64,000 nucleotides of DNA, from positions 126,862,757 to 126,926,756 of the forward strand of contig CM061242.1 in assembly GCA_030848705.1 (NCBI GenBank), read 5' to 3'. Position 1 is the stretch's first letter. Every line of letters starts with the position of its first letter. Position numbers and translations under genes: made by a program. The notes under the pieces are model-generated. The model had not been told where the DNA came from, ran no database searches, and saw only the letters and a list, made by a program, of their open reading frames with translations. This DNA comes from Heracleum sosnowskyi (lineage: Eukaryota; Streptophyta; Magnoliopsida; Apiales; Apiaceae). Positions 33,103-46,047 of this stretch are shown here, one piece after another.

Positions 33103-36100
33103 TCAAAATCCCCTACTTCTAGGAGCATCTCTTCTCCAGTTACCAGGTGGTGGCTGCCCAGCCTGTGGCGGTGCCCCACCCTGGAACTGCCCTACATTAA
33201 GCTGACTTCCTAAACTATTCTGCTGAAAGCCTGGTGGCTGTGCCACCCATCTCCCACCACCTTGCTGCCAAGATGGGTTGTTTTGTATCATGTTTATCGG
33301 AGGCATTGCCACTTGCGGGGACAAAACATGCTGCGTAGTTGCAGGTTGATTAACCATGTGAGGCTGAATTGGTTGGTGAAAACCTCGAGCAGGAGGACGA
33401 GTTTGTACTTGGGTCAGGGGAGCATCAGGGCGCCACTCTGGGATGTCATCATCATCATCGTCATCCCACGATTGTATTCCAAGGCCAGCACCTCTTTTAT
33501 CCTGCCAATTCTTGGTACTATCACATTCTGCAGGTTTCCCATATTTTTGTATAAGCTCTCTAATTTGGTCCACTGGACGTAATGGGTGTGGTGGGTTTGA
33601 GGTCAGCCTTGAAGACTGAGGAGTTGGGTTAGAATTGCCAGAAAAACTAAATTCAGGTAAATCATCATCATCTCGGGAATTTCCTGGACCAAACCCAGGT
33701 GGAATATCATCATCATCATTACCTGGTGGTAAAGCTACAGATCTAATAGGAGCTTGGGTTGAAGGTATAGGGGTCCTTGATGTCATGTTCGCATTAACAT
33801 TAGTGTTCTTTTCCTGTCTCCTAAAGTTTTGTTGCTTTTTTGAGCTATGTTTATGGTGTGAAGTTGAGTTAGGTGAGATTGCAGAACTTGTATTAGCCTT
33901 ACGCCATACAACTACACCAATTAAACCATTATCTGTAGAATTAATTAGCTCAGTCTGGTCCTTGGAGAGATGTTTGCCAAGCAGTTCAAGTATTTTCGGG
34001 TGTGGCGGGCATAGATAAAGCTCCATCCCTGATGCAGGTTCTGCAAATCCTAGCCTCTCATCCAAAACATAAGAATCTACAACCTGCCCCCAGAAACAAA
34101 CCAACCCAGATACTTTTAGTAAAAGAAAAAACAATGGCTCCAATTATTTAACAAGAGGATAGAAGGGTGTAAAGTTACCTCACGAAGACTTGCTCTGTCA
34201 TCTGCAGATGACTCTGCCTTCAAGACAAAGTGTATTACCTGCAGCAAAGAAGAAAGATCTTAAATTGAAGATTCCAGATATCAGTTTGCAGCCAGTATAC
34301 AACATAACAGATGTTTAGATATGGATAATTATGAAATAACAGTTGGCTTTTTGCTACCTATAGCACATACAACAAATAGTTTACTTTTTGCAAGTCAATA
34401 GCCAGAAAACTTAACACGTTATTGCACAGCAACTTTTATTCAGATAGTGAGCTTTTTGTGTCTTTCTACCACAAAAGTACAAGTTTCCTATTTGTTCATT
34501 GTGGTTCCCACGTATCATCTGAATAGTTTCATTAAACTGGATGATTCAAGTCATCATTAAATATGTTTACCCTTCCAAATTATATTTTCAAAGCATCATG
34601 TGAAATATATTTATAAACCCATTTTACTTCATACTCATTTACAAAAGAAATAATAAATCTATTTGTTTGCCAATTCACATCCAAAACCAAATTATCATCT
34701 CCGAAGTTCCAGAATCCAGGTCAAGGTACTCAGCAACCAAATGGATACCCCAGGTCTCATCGGGCATGTCTATAGTACCTCATCCCAAATTGAAACGGCT
34801 CAAAGGAGGAAAACTGAAGTGTTTCTTTCATCCACTGGTGTGAGATTAAAGTTCTTATCTCACCAAGAACACTTTTGTGCAATGGTTGGATACACAGCCC
34901 ATGGATCCAAGTAATGACACTATCAGATATTCACTTGGAAAAGATTTTAAATAAATGGAAAGAAAGGTCAACAACTTTGGTATTCTCATAATAATATCAA
35001 AGACAGTTGTTGAAAATCTGTCATTTGCTCCACATATATGTTGCTTCACAATCATTACGCGATTGGTCCACATTAGCCTCAAACACAAGCCAATTGCCAC
35101 CAAAGACGGAATGGCACCCTGTATTTTTATAAACAACATACTAACAAACCACCTAAGGACACAACATTGAAAACAATGAGATAGAACATAGAAGGAAACT
35201 TGATATACCATGACTGCACGACTTCGAGACATGGGAAGCTCTTGGAGAAATTTTTCGAAAGCATCAAGTCTGACTCTTCCCTTTATCTCAAGGGAGCTTG
35301 GCCATTCCTTTGTAGACGTTTTTTCACCACTGAAAGAATGCAAAAATCATCAAAACACTAACAAGAAAGTGAATCAAGTAACAATTAACATAGAAGATAT
35401 TACTGACACAATAAAATGAAAGAATTTTGTCAAAAATGGAAACAATTGATAGCTGGTGAGAGGAATGCGGGGGAACCAAAAAAAAATAGAGTAGCTACAA
35501 TAGATATTCAAATTTTAAGATTTCAATAGGAGAGAAGGCAAATACAAAATCTGTATTTGTTTCCACTGCAAGCCCGCAACAAACCATCAATCACTAACAA
35601 AAAAGTAAATTTACAAAAGATTCTACCAACAAGAATAAGCAACTAAATCGGTCAAAAGCGAGAAAAATAATCAAATGGTGAGGAATTGAGGTAAACCAAA
35701 ATAGAACAGTCGCTCCAATAAATATTCAATTTTTATGTGTGATTAGGAGAGAAGACGACCACAACTTTAATGCAACCCAAGTTGATTCGCGAGGTTTTTG
35801 AAAATCCACCAGCAAGATTTCATTTATATTTATTTTTATTTCCAAAGAAGTATGTCTAGCATTTTTAAGAGAAGATAATCCCGCAACCAACAATAAGGCA
35901 GCAAGTCGGTTGAATATAAAATTTAAGGTCGCAAAGAGAGTACAAAATTTTGAATGATCTAATGCAGTAGCAGGTAAAACAGAAAATAATGGCAAAGAAC
36001 ATTTTTAAATAATGTCAAGATCAAGATGATTTATCCAGCATAATTATACTCTGTAATTAACTTCATCTAAATGGGAAAGGAAGCTACAGAAGACATGTCC

Positions 36101-38343
36101 TGCATAATTATACTGTGAACAAGAAAATACCTCCTATACAAACCAATAACTGTAACAAGGGCTGAAATATGTAGCTGTAGTGCACCCTCCCACACACGTT
36201 CAGCCATTGATGTAATTTCAGGACTTAATTGTTTCTGTTCCTTCACGTGGTCGCTAGACTTCTCTTCTGCATCCTGCTTTGTCATTTTGGAATCAGTTTC
36301 CTTAGCTTTTCCTGCCCTGTTATCAACATCTTTTGAAGCTAGATTTGAAGACCCTGATTTCTCACCAGTTTCAGTTGACCCCTTCTCCAAGGAAGTTTTT
36401 GTTTGAGCATCTGCTGCCAAATTGTCGAAGGGTGGCTCAGAGTTTAGGGATTCCATAAATTCATCCAAGGAGACAATCGGGGGAAGAAACTCTGCATCTT
36501 TAAATTCGTCCTCAATTAACCCTTGCATCAAATCAGTCCCATCAGCAGGAATAGTAAGACTATATGATGGATCCAAGATTTCTGTACTACCCTTCTCGCT
36601 TTCAACGTTTTTTGAGTCTTTAAGTTCATCGGTCTCGGATGAGGAAGGTGGTAGTTTCTCCTTATCATTCCGTCGGAACTGTCCCAGAGAAGTTGCCCCA
36701 ACTGATACCTCAACTGAAACTCCATCATCCTGCTCCACTTCCACTTGGTATTCCCCCTTGTGAGTTTTCTTAACCAAACGTCTTCTGTCACCATCCTCTG
36801 GCAAGACAATCATTTGTGCCAGCTCTTCAGCCTTTGCCGTTCGCCACTCAGAAAGCTCCTTAGAGGCAAGTTCTTCTGCCGTCATGGAACACAATTTTTC
36901 AGGGGTAATGTCGCCAGACATAACTTTCTCACGTAGTTCTGGATTGTTCTTATCTTTCAAATTGAACATAAGAGATCGACCCTTTTCTTTGTACTTTTTA
37001 TTCACACCCCCAAATAATTTAAATAGTTCTGCTTCAATTTCAAATGCCAATTTTTCAGGAGTTCGTACAGTATGAAAACTCTTATCCCTACCAACACCCG
37101 CGTGATTGGCAGCCTGATTGACCTTTTCCTCAGTTTTCAAAGTCAAATTATCAGAACGTTTAACCTTTGGCTCATCATCATGTCCCACCACATTAATGTC
37201 TCTGGATGCTTGAAGTTGCGGCTTTGTATCCACCTCCATACCGATTTCCCACTCCCAAGAAAGACCATGTCCCTGTAGAAGCTCGTCCTTAGCAAAGAAA
37301 CTGTCTGTAAATGCGACTTCATCTTCAGGCAAAACAGCATTGTATAGGGAAACCGGTACATCATTTTTCCACGTGCCTGGAAGATTTTCCATGCCTTCAT
37401 GAGTTATGTTCTCAGCAAATGTGTTCAGATGATGACTGGGTTTATCACCAGAGCTTATTTCTTTAGATTGTAAGGCATCCTTCATGTTTTCATGCACAAC
37501 ATCAGGATCAACGGGTGCAGAAGTGGATTCAGCAAGTCTGACATCCTGGGTTACCGCCTCTGGGCTGTTATCAACTTTGGGTAGAGGACTCTTCTCCTGC
37601 TTAGGAGAAGTACTCTGGTTCTGATTGACCAAGGCTAATGCAGAAGCTAATGATTCCCTCATTTTGGACCGAACACCTTCGAATGACTCCGTCTGACGTG
37701 GTGTTGCTATCTGGACAGTACGACCCTTTGAGGTCTGTTGACGCTGACTCCCTGGTTTATTCGAGTTCGAGTCATTCTTTACCGTTTTTCTGTTTGATGC
37801 AGGTGGTTGGGACCCAGATACAGCTGAAATAGATTGCAGTTGCCCACCTTTTCTATTTGTAACAGAGTAGTTGGGAAACTCATGTGAGGTTGGTAGTGGT
37901 TCCATATGTGCTGCACGCTTGTTAGGCATGGATAACTGTCGTGGGACAGTGTTATTGAACATCGGTTCTACTGCAGCCTTCCGCTTGTTTGGCTGAAACA
38001 ACTTCTGGGAACCTGGATTACTTAACATAGCATCCATATGTCCATCTTTCTGGTCTGGCCTTAGATTATGCAAACCCATGTTGTCCACCACGGGTTGCAT
38101 GTTTCCTATATGACTATTAGACATAGTGAAGTTCGGTGGTACAGGAATGTAGGATAGAGGGTCTACCAATTGCATTTGCTGATCTGACATTGAGAACTGA
38201 TGAGATGCATACACATCTGAGATAGATCCCATCACACCCATTTGCATATTGACTGACGAATCTACTTTCGCAAAGGCAGGCTCCATCTGGCCCATGTCAG
38301 TATTCGATACAGTTAGTTGCTGAGAAACAAGATTGTTTGACAT
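33103..38343 (-). CDS. TFIIS central domain / SPOC domain protein
   Basis: Coding exons on the minus strand: 36131-38343, 35209-35329, 34179-34238, 33103-34083, joined 3375 nt, 1124 residues. All joins use GT-AG sites and keep frame. Residues about 425-520 are a TFIIS M domain (KLAFEIEAELFKLF, SLMFNLKDKNNPELREKV, LASKELSEWRTAKAEE), the part that contacts RNA polymerase II. About 718-861 form a SPOC domain (WEGALQLHISALVTVIGLY, IKGRVRLDAFEKFLQELP, YLCPPHPKILELLGKH), which in relatives reads the phosphorylated polymerase tail. The C-terminus is Pro/Gly/Gln-rich with acidic DDIPxGF/DDLPEF motifs and ends RRDAPRSRGF. It resembles plant relatives of yeast BYE1 and animal PHF3/DIDO, without their PHD finger. 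A nuclear role in transcription elongation is inferred from the domains. Confidence 0.9.
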
Positions 38344-39660
38344 TTTATTTTTTTCCTGAAATGTATAGCTTATTTGAATTCGAATTCCAGCTACAAAATA
38401 ATATCGTCTCTTTCACTTGAAATTTTCAACATTGTGCTGCAAGTTCATGACACAACTGCCAGTACACAGAAAATCTGCAATCATGAAAGATTATCAATAA
38501 ATAAGTATGCTGCACAGATTAACAGCATTATATCAAATCAGGTGAAGAAGCACAGATTAACAGCATTATAGGAAACTAAAACAATCTTAGCACCAGCGCA
38601 ACATAAATAGGAAACTAAAACAAGAGATGTAAATTATTAACACATTTCTCAAAGTCCAAATACAGGAAATGAACCACATATCCATCTTAAAAAAATATGC
38701 AAGTACGCTACTTTTTTGCCTTGACACCCAAAATTTACCTATATTAGTTATTAATTTCTATGAAGTATTAACAGTCCAATTTATATGTATCTCTTCTTTT
38801 TGTTTATCCACCACAGAGGCGTAGACACCTCTCCTGGAATATACCCAGTAGCCTCCACGTTGTACCTACTAAACAGGTGAGACCAATTATAATTATCATA
38901 TCACACACCGAATCCAAACTAAATTCCAAACGCACACACCGACAAAACAAAGTCGTCAAACAAATCTTAACTGTATTAGTTATATTACTCTATTGCTAGT
39001 ACAATTCATATACATGAAAACATTTTTCTCATCATGTTCGTTTGTCGCCACGCCTAGACACACTAGATCCAAAAAAAACTCCTAGTTATGCCTCAACCTC
39101 CAATGATACTGCTATTAATAAACACACCAAATCAATTTTTTCCTCTCAACTAAATACAAACACAACAATAACAAAATAACAGACACATACACACGGAGAA
39201 TTATAAAGAGTATGCCACGTAGAAACGAACGCTTATAAAGCTCAAATTGAGCTAGAAATTCATCAAAATTACAGCAAATACACCGAGAATTACAAAGTAC
39301 GCAACAGATAAACGAACGCTCATAAAGTTCAAATTGACCTAAAATTCATCAAAATTACAGCCAGTACAGATCAATTAATCTCCAAATCGGATGCTAAAAA
39401 AACATACAATTACATACAACAAACTCTATAAAATTCAACATATATACATATGCAAAACAATAATCGAAACATCAAATCGAATTTGTTAGGGCTAAATACA
39501 CACAAACAGCTAATCAATTAAACGCAAAGCTATACATACACACATATATAAAAGTAAACATATAGATACATGAATTGTAAGCGTGGAGAGAGAGAGAATT
39601 GAATACCAGAGAGAGAGATTCGGGACGAGCTGAAGAGTGAGACGGCTGTGTGTATTGTTG
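38344..39660 (-). other. 5'UTR exon and leader intron of the SPOC gene
   Basis: Directly upstream of the ATG the minus strand reads ATTTCAG at 38356-38362, then twelve leader bases (38344-38355) before the start. A matching donor CTCTG/GTATTC lies at 39606-39607, behind a CT-rich leader. The intron would be 38356-39606. It holds no gene, only small repeats: a 23-bp phrase 'gcacagattaacagcattata' twice near 38515-38570 and a larger duplication near 39196. The leader exon limits are inferred. Confidence 0.6.
39196..39373. repeat. Two-copy tandem duplication, about 89 bp
   Basis: The text 'gagaattataaag ... acgaacgcttataaag ... attcatcaaaattacag' occurs at 39196 and again at 39285 with a few changes. 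It lies in the leader intron of the SPOC gene. Confidence 0.7.
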
Positions 39661-39673
39661 TGTAAAATTATAT

Positions 39674-39674
<1 letters not shown>

Positions 39675-39727
<53 letters not shown>
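39675..39727. repeat. (AG)n microsatellite, about 26 units
   Basis: Perfect AG run on the plus strand, CT on the coding strand of the SPOC gene. It is placed at the likely leader or core promoter. CT-rich tracts at this position are common in plant genes; the run length is likely to vary between individuals. Confidence 0.95.
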
Positions 39728-39731
<4 letters not shown>

Positions 39732-39832
39732 ATTAATTTTTCGATAAAATGGAAAGAGGAGGAGAGTAAACCCTAGAAAGATCCGTATAAGGCTGTGACC
39801 AAAAATACCTGTAATTGCGGCCTGTGATATAC

Positions 39833-39871
39833 GACACGTGTGACAGGATAATATCATAGCCCTTACGTGAC
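39833..39871. promoter_or_regulatory. Two ACGT-core elements upstream of the SPOC gene
   Basis: GACACGTGTGAC (39833-39844, G-box/ABRE type, near palindromic) and TTACGTGAC (39863-39871) lie 28 bp apart, about 110-140 bp beyond the CT tract. ACGT pairs at this spacing are a usual bZIP target in plants; use by this gene is inferred. Confidence 0.5.
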
Positions 39872-40953
39872 AGCCCATTTTGCTGTACGAATTTATGTGA
39901 TTTGTGTTATCATAAGGCTTCGGCGATTTGTAATAATTTTTCTAAATTTTTTTAAAAAATATTTTTGGATAAAATAATATTTTTAACATAAAATTAAGAT
40001 TGTTTTTGAATTCTCCGTTTCGTCTGGATTATTTACCGAAATTTTGAATGAATATTGAAAACATCAATTGTTTAATATTTTTTATTATTTTAATATTATA
40101 TCGAATATTATTATATTTATAACTATTTTTATTTTTCTCAAAATTCATATTTCAACTTTAATTTTAAAATACATAATATAATATCAATTTGTAAAATCTA
40201 GCATGCAATATGTTCCTCCTAATTAATCGCACTCTCATTAAACATGTTACCTCCCAACGACACGTTTTCTCGTTGTTACAAAATCAAAACGGATAACAAA
40301 CTAATTTACTAAATGAATTAAATAATCTATTAATCAATTTCATTATATTATAAGACTTAATTTAAATATTTTTAAAAATTCTAAATTTTATTGTTTAGAA
40401 TATAGGTACTCGAGAAAATAAATTAAAAGAAAATAAGATTTCTACATTTTATTTTATAAAAACTTGCATTTTGTATAAATATTATCTTCCATATCAATTA
40501 GAAGGTAAAGCATAAAAAATAATTTTTAATATATATGTAAAAAAATATAAATAAATTAAACGTGGCTTTTTTTACAAAAGAATTATGAGGACGTAATTTG
40601 TAATAGTTTTTTAAGGATACTATCAAGATGATAATCTGATAGTTTCCTTCAAGATTACAATATAATTTCAACATAAATTTTAGAATTTGGAAATAAATAT
40701 ATGAGAATATTAAGATGGTAACTTTGAATTTAAGAGAAAGTTTAAGAAAACTATCAACATGATAATTTGACTTGAATATAAATTTTAGAAGAAGATTAGG
40801 ATACTAATTTGATTTAAGAAGAAAGTTTAAGAAAATATAAGGTAATTAAGATTTCCTTTACTGGAGATTTAAAAGACAATTTAAATATCTTATAACCATT
40901 AATATTATTAATTCAAAATTTTGAGAAAAATAAGAAAAATAGATCAAAGCAAT
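39872..40953. other. AT-rich intergenic stretch
   Basis: No gene recognised. Around 40605-40870 a block with 'actatcaa.atgataat.tga' and 'ataaattttagaa' is repeated with a period of roughly 130 bp. Confidence 0.4.
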
Positions 40954-40971
40954 TTGAGAGGCGCCTCTCAA
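40954..40971. repeat. Perfect 18-bp palindrome
   Basis: TTGAGAGGCGCCTCTCAA, GC-rich in its centre, at the border between AT-rich flank and retroelement-derived sequence. Confidence 0.8.
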
Positions 40972-42160
40972 TTCAGAAAGCTGAGAAAGCAGAAAGAGAA
41001 GTCAGGCAAGCTGAAAAGGAAAACACCAAGCAATTCAGAGAAGTGAAAAGATGAAAAGGTTCAAGATGTATAATGAGATAAGGAAGAAGAAGTTGATAGA
41101 TTTAGCACAAAAGCAAGGAAAAGACTGAGAGATGGCTTACAAAACATTTTGCGGAGTTGAAGACGGATTGGAAGTCAACGACAATGCTGATGTAGAAGTG
41201 ATCATTTAGGACATCAGAAGTGCAAATCAAGACGATCAGACTTATTTCACTGCATTGAGACAATCTTTTATCTACCTGAAGGCTGGAGTAAAAGCAAATG
41301 GTGCCTGGAACATAATAATCAGTTTCATGGATAGAGGTACATTTGTGATCTCCGCAAAGTTTTTTTAACATAGAACATATACTGAATTGCAGGTGATACT
41401 CATTAAGATCCAAAGAACTATAAAGCTAAATGAACTGCTCCATGAGCATGTTAAGGAAATCTTAATGAAAGTCAGTCCAGAGGTAACTGAAGATCCTCCA
41501 ATGGTAAGATTCATGAAAAATGACTTGTTCAGAATCTGCTATCTGACTGAGGACAAACTGAAGTATTATCCAAATAACTATCTGATATCAGTTGAGAAGT
41601 ACCTAAGATCCACTGGATTCATCACTACTGAGAAAAACAAAGCTGCAGACACTCTGAGGAGCTATCTTATGGAAAATATACCCTATTACAGGAAGAGAGT
41701 GGAAATAGGATTGGAAGTGCATCCCAGACTACCCAACATGCCAAAGCAAAATCAGAAAGATGTCAGCATTGCATGGGCGTGGGCTGGAGTGGGTCAACAG
41801 GTTGATTACATTGGAAGACACATCATAGGAGCAATCCTTAAACCTGGAGAACCACTGCACTATCCATCTGTGATTGATTATCAAGCAGCAAATTTTAATC
41901 CTGTAGCTGAAGAAGGTGAGATCTCATTGGATTGAAGATGAAGCAAAGAACAATCTGCTCGGGTTAGAGGAGCAACTTTATTGTTAAACTTTTTACTGTT
42001 CTTTGTAAATTAGAAATCTGGAAATATAAATATTTAATCCATAATGCATTTAATATTATCAATTTGTCTTACTTTAATTAGTTTCATGTTTCCATTAGTT
42101 AGTTGAGTTATCCTCGAGTTATTTTCTTGTCGAACTCTAAATAATCAAATATGGGGAGAT
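40954..42160 (+). pseudogene. 3' internal tail of a Sirevirus-like copia element (copy upstream of element A)
   Basis: The left part is coding-like, with many Lys and Glu residues. One continuous frame (with TAG near 41209 and TAA near 41366) leads into an open stretch, 41387-41935. Recognisable segments are MDRGTFVISAK and AWAWAGVGQQVDYIGRHI. These fit the C-terminal part of the extra ORF that Sirevirus-like elements carry behind pol, so it should not be read as a host gene. It is followed by the polypurine tract atggggagat at 42151-42160 and directly by an LTR. The left end is cut off, so the rest of this copy is missing. Confidence 0.65.
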
Positions 42161-43400
42161 TGTAAAGTGTACTGTAACATAATATGTAACAGAGATAACT
42201 ACAACTCAACAAAGGAACAAGACAAACTATAATATTAACAGAAGCACAGGAATCCAGAAGAATAGAAGAAACGGTAAACTAAAAAAAATCAAAATATGGT
42301 AAGTATTCTTGAAGTCCGTAAACAGGTCATAAAAAGAAGTTCATTAATATTTGTTAGGATTTTTGGGTGATGGTTATGAGACAACTTAACTAGACATTTT
42401 ACTTACTTAAATTTATTAAGTATGAACATACTGTCACAGCCAGAGTATGTCTTTGTAACCGTTTTTGTTTGTTGCAAATAAGATTCTAGTACATTTTGGT
42501 AGAAGTTCATTAGTTTGTTCAAGCCTCAAGAAGTACTCAAGATGAACATCAAGAATAAAGATTACTGTCACAGCACTGACAGTAAGGTTACTTGAAGACA
42601 ACATGTTGCGAGTCACGACAGTACATTCACTCTGACAACAACATTGGCGGGAGCCTTCTGATAGCAACTTTACCTTAGCCTGACAGCAAGCTTGGAAATC
42701 CTGACAGCACCTTTAGCGGGGATTTCTTACTGTCACCAAAAGCGCATTCCTGTGATAGCAAGCTTAGCCATCAGGATACTGTCATGAAGGGATAACATTT
42801 GTATTGGTAAACAATCCAGTCAAACTCGTGACAGTTTGGATGTTCAAGAAACAGGCGTGTTGCAGCATCCCAACACTGTAACAGGTCTGCAAGACTACGA
42901 CTGAAGCTTGAGAGATCACATGACAAAGCTCACCAATTCCAGAGTATGACAAATCTACATCTACTGAATTGTGTTAGCTTAAAATAGAATGTTTCTAGAT
43001 TGCTTTGTAATGTATTGATAAGCTGTCTATATAGCAATTTAGGAAAGAATCACGGGCAGGCAAATTGTAAGAAGCTGCCACTTGAAAATGACAGCAGCTT
43101 CACAAAGACCCGTGATTGAAAGTGATAGGTTTAGCCTACTTAGTCTATCTCTCAATTCATTCTTTGTAATAACTCGAGAAACTGAAGCTCAAGAAAAGAT
43201 ACACTTTTTCTTGAGATTGTAGCAACCCATTGCAAAATAAATAAAACATTTATTTTGTGAGAATTACTTGAGTGTCTACTTGTGTTTGCAATTGTTAAAC
43301 TGATAATCTTTAATATTGGTTTTAGTTGTTCAAACGTAGATTGAGCTTTATCAGTATTGCATTCACCCCCCCCCCCCTCTGCAATAGTCAAGGACCAACA
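42161..43400 (+). repeat. LTR of element A, shared with the upstream tail
   Basis: Starts TGTAAAGTGT behind a polypurine tract and ends GGACCAACA before the primer binding site. It contains about nine copies of TGACAG/CTGTCA and a C13 run near 43365-43377. A TATA-like 'ctatatagc' is at about 43026. Confidence 0.8.
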
Positions 43401-43416
43401 ACTGGTATCAGAGCAG
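43401..43416 (+). other. Primer binding site of element A
   Basis: ACTGGTATCAGAGCAG; TGGTATCAGAGC is complementary to the 3' end of initiator methionine tRNA, the common primer of plant copia elements. Confidence 0.9.
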
Positions 43417-43442
43417 ACAGATTGTTCAACAAATCTGAGATC

Positions 43443-46047
43443 ATGACAAGTTTGCAGAAGTCAAGTAGCATAAAGATTCCAGCTTTTGATAAGGAAAACT
43501 ACAATGCATGGAAAAGAAAAATCATGTTGTTTATCAAAGCTGCGAATCCATTATACTTGGGAATTCTCCAGAATGGTCCCTTCGTGCCACGTAAAGAAAT
43601 TGAAGCCTCAACTATGGACGTCGTTCTTATTCCAGCCTACTGGGTCAACAAATTACCTTCGGAGTTTCTGGAGCCAGAAAAAGAAAAGGTGACCTTGGAT
43701 GATTACTTGCAACTCATCTTGCTGGATGCTCTCACTTTGGACAAAGCCATGTGTGGGAACATCATTGGGTGCTCATCAGCCAAGGATATGTGGAATAAGA
43801 TCGAGTTGTTGTGTGAAGGAAGTGAAGAAGTGAAAGACAACCAAAGACAAATCATTATCTCACAGTATGAAGCCTTCATGGCAAAGTTAGGAGAAGACCT
43901 AACAACAATGTTTGAGAGGTTTAGTAAACTTATGACTGAGCTACAGATTCATGGCAAGTACTGTGATAGAAAGGAATTAAATGTCAAATTCTTGCTCACA
44001 CTTCCTGAGCATCTTGAGCACAAAGTCACTGCCATAAGAGAAGGAAGAAATCTGAACAATATCTCTCTTGAAACTCTATATGGTGTGCTTAAATCATAGG
44101 AGCTTGAGTTTTTCCAGAAAAGATCTATTCTAGCTGGATCCAGAGGAAAGATGGCTAATATGTCAGGTGATTTAGTGGCTCATGTGCCAAGAATCACTCA
44201 ACCTAGTGAAGAAGTTCAAATCACTCAACCTGCTTCAGCACCCTCTCTTAAGATCGAAGAGGTTGTGGATGATGAGAAGAAAGTTGTACTGCAGATAACT
44301 GATGTTGAGGATGAAGACTTCTACTCCTTATAAGAAATGGAAAAGATGGATAATCCAACCATGGCTTACATGGCTAAGAAATTCAAGAACATAAGATTCA
44401 AGAGAAACAAGCCATATAAGTCTCAAGGTCAAACATCAAGGTTCATCAAAGGGAACTTTTCCAAAGTTGAAGGTGGTGCCACAAGAGGTGGATACAAAAC
44501 AGGGATGGTGGACAGATCCAAGTTCAGGTGTTACAACTGCAATGAGCTTGGTCATTTTGCTACTGAATGCAGAAGGCCAAAGCAGAATCAGAGGATGGAT
44601 AAAGGGTCAAGTGGACATTTCAAGAAAGGACAGAGAAAGGCCTATGTGGCTGAAGGAAAGTGCTGGGATGACTCTGATGATGAAGAGGAAGAGGAGTATG
44701 TGAACTTAGCACTTATGGCTAAATCTGAAGAGGCCTCCTCTAGCTCTCCAAGTCAGGTACCCTCACTAGTCTTACTTGATATGTCTAAAGATGAATACAA
44801 GAAAACTGTTGAGGAATTAAGTGCAGAGATGTTTCATGTTCATACTAGTTTAACTACAGCTACTGAAGAAATTGCTAGGTTAACTAAATTGAATGAAGAA
44901 CTCACTTTTGAAAATGATTTGCTTTCGTTAAAGACCAATCGATTAGAATCTTTAACACAGGAGAATGCTAAACTGAAAAATGAATTAGTCTGTGCTAAAG
45001 AAATTGAGGAGTTTCTAAGGAAAGAAATTAGTGAAAATGAATTCAAGATTAAAGCCTATAGAAACTCATCCAAACAACTTTAGGATTATCATGAGAAACA
45101 CACAGAGGATCAAAAGGTAGGAATAGGTTTCGAATATGGCAAGAGACCTGGTAAGGAAATTGTTAGTCAGGATTGTTCAACTGATGCTACTATCAAACCT
45201 CATGTCCTTAAGAAACTCAACAAACCAATTTTTAAACCTTCTGAACTTGAGTTTGATGAGGAAGCCATGCTCAGCAATCAACAACTTGATGATGAGGATG
45301 AAGGCAATGACAGTACAACAGTTGACGGAAAAGATGCTGTCAAAATCCCCAAGACAGTAACTTTTCCAAACAATCTGACAGAATGTTCCAAAGATGCTGT
45401 CAATAATGGCAAGACAGTATCCTCTAAAGATACTGTCAAGAGGGCTTCAAAGACAGCAACTTCCAAACCTACTGTCAAGATAGAAGGTATGAAAGGTACT
45501 ATCAAGAAAAGCTCGACAGCAACTTCAGAACATCCTGTTGACTCAATAACCTACAAGTCTAGAAACAGGAATGGTAAGTTAGGAAATGGCAATGCTAATA
45601 CTCCTAGAAAACTATGCAATAATTGTGGCTCTTCGTATCACCTAACTCATGTTTGTAAGAAACCAAAGGAGGTAAAAAACAATGTGACTATGCTAGATGG
45701 TAACTTACACAGAACCCCTATTATGCATAGACCTATGGTAGTATGTAATAACATTGATTGTATGCCATGCAAGATAACTACCATGAGTACTTGTTTTAAT
45801 TTTGCCTATTTCATCTTCTGAACAATGTACCTACTTGCAAACTGTTGAGACTTCTGAGCCTACTGGAAACAGTAAGAAGGCCTCATCCATTAAGAAGAAG
45901 ACCAAGTCTAATTCTAAGGATAAGTGGGTGAAGAAAGGAGTCCAACAGAAGATTCATGATGTGATGGTTAAAGTTGAAAATGATGATTATGCTTGTGATA
46001 CTGAAGTGACTGGACCCAACAAGGATTGGGTACCATATGCCTCTTAA
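43443..46047 (+). pseudogene. gag of element A, several in-frame stops
   Basis: It begins MTSLQKSSSIKIPAFDKENY with the copia gag domain (NYNAWKRKIMLF, MWNKIELLCEGSE, FLLTLPEH). After in-frame stops (44097-44099, 44331-44333) come the zinc knuckle CYNCNELGHFATEC (near 44530), an acidic stretch and a coiled-coil-like Leu/Glu/Lys region (to 45083, stop). Next is a segment with dense CTGTCA/GACAGT motifs (45300-45540), and then a second knuckle CNNCGSSYHLTHVC. A frameshift lies near 45810. Gag packages the element RNA; this copy cannot make it whole. Confidence 0.8.

Noticed and set aside
39510..39878. Minus-strand frame with a long Leu-Ser repeat
   Set aside because: It is the (CT)n microsatellite read through; no conserved flanks, and it covers the probable leader of the SPOC gene.
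41387..41935. Frame of 182 codons as a separate host gene
   Set aside because: It continues upstream in the same frame through an in-frame stop and ends before a polypurine tract and LTR, so it is the tail of a retroelement ORF.
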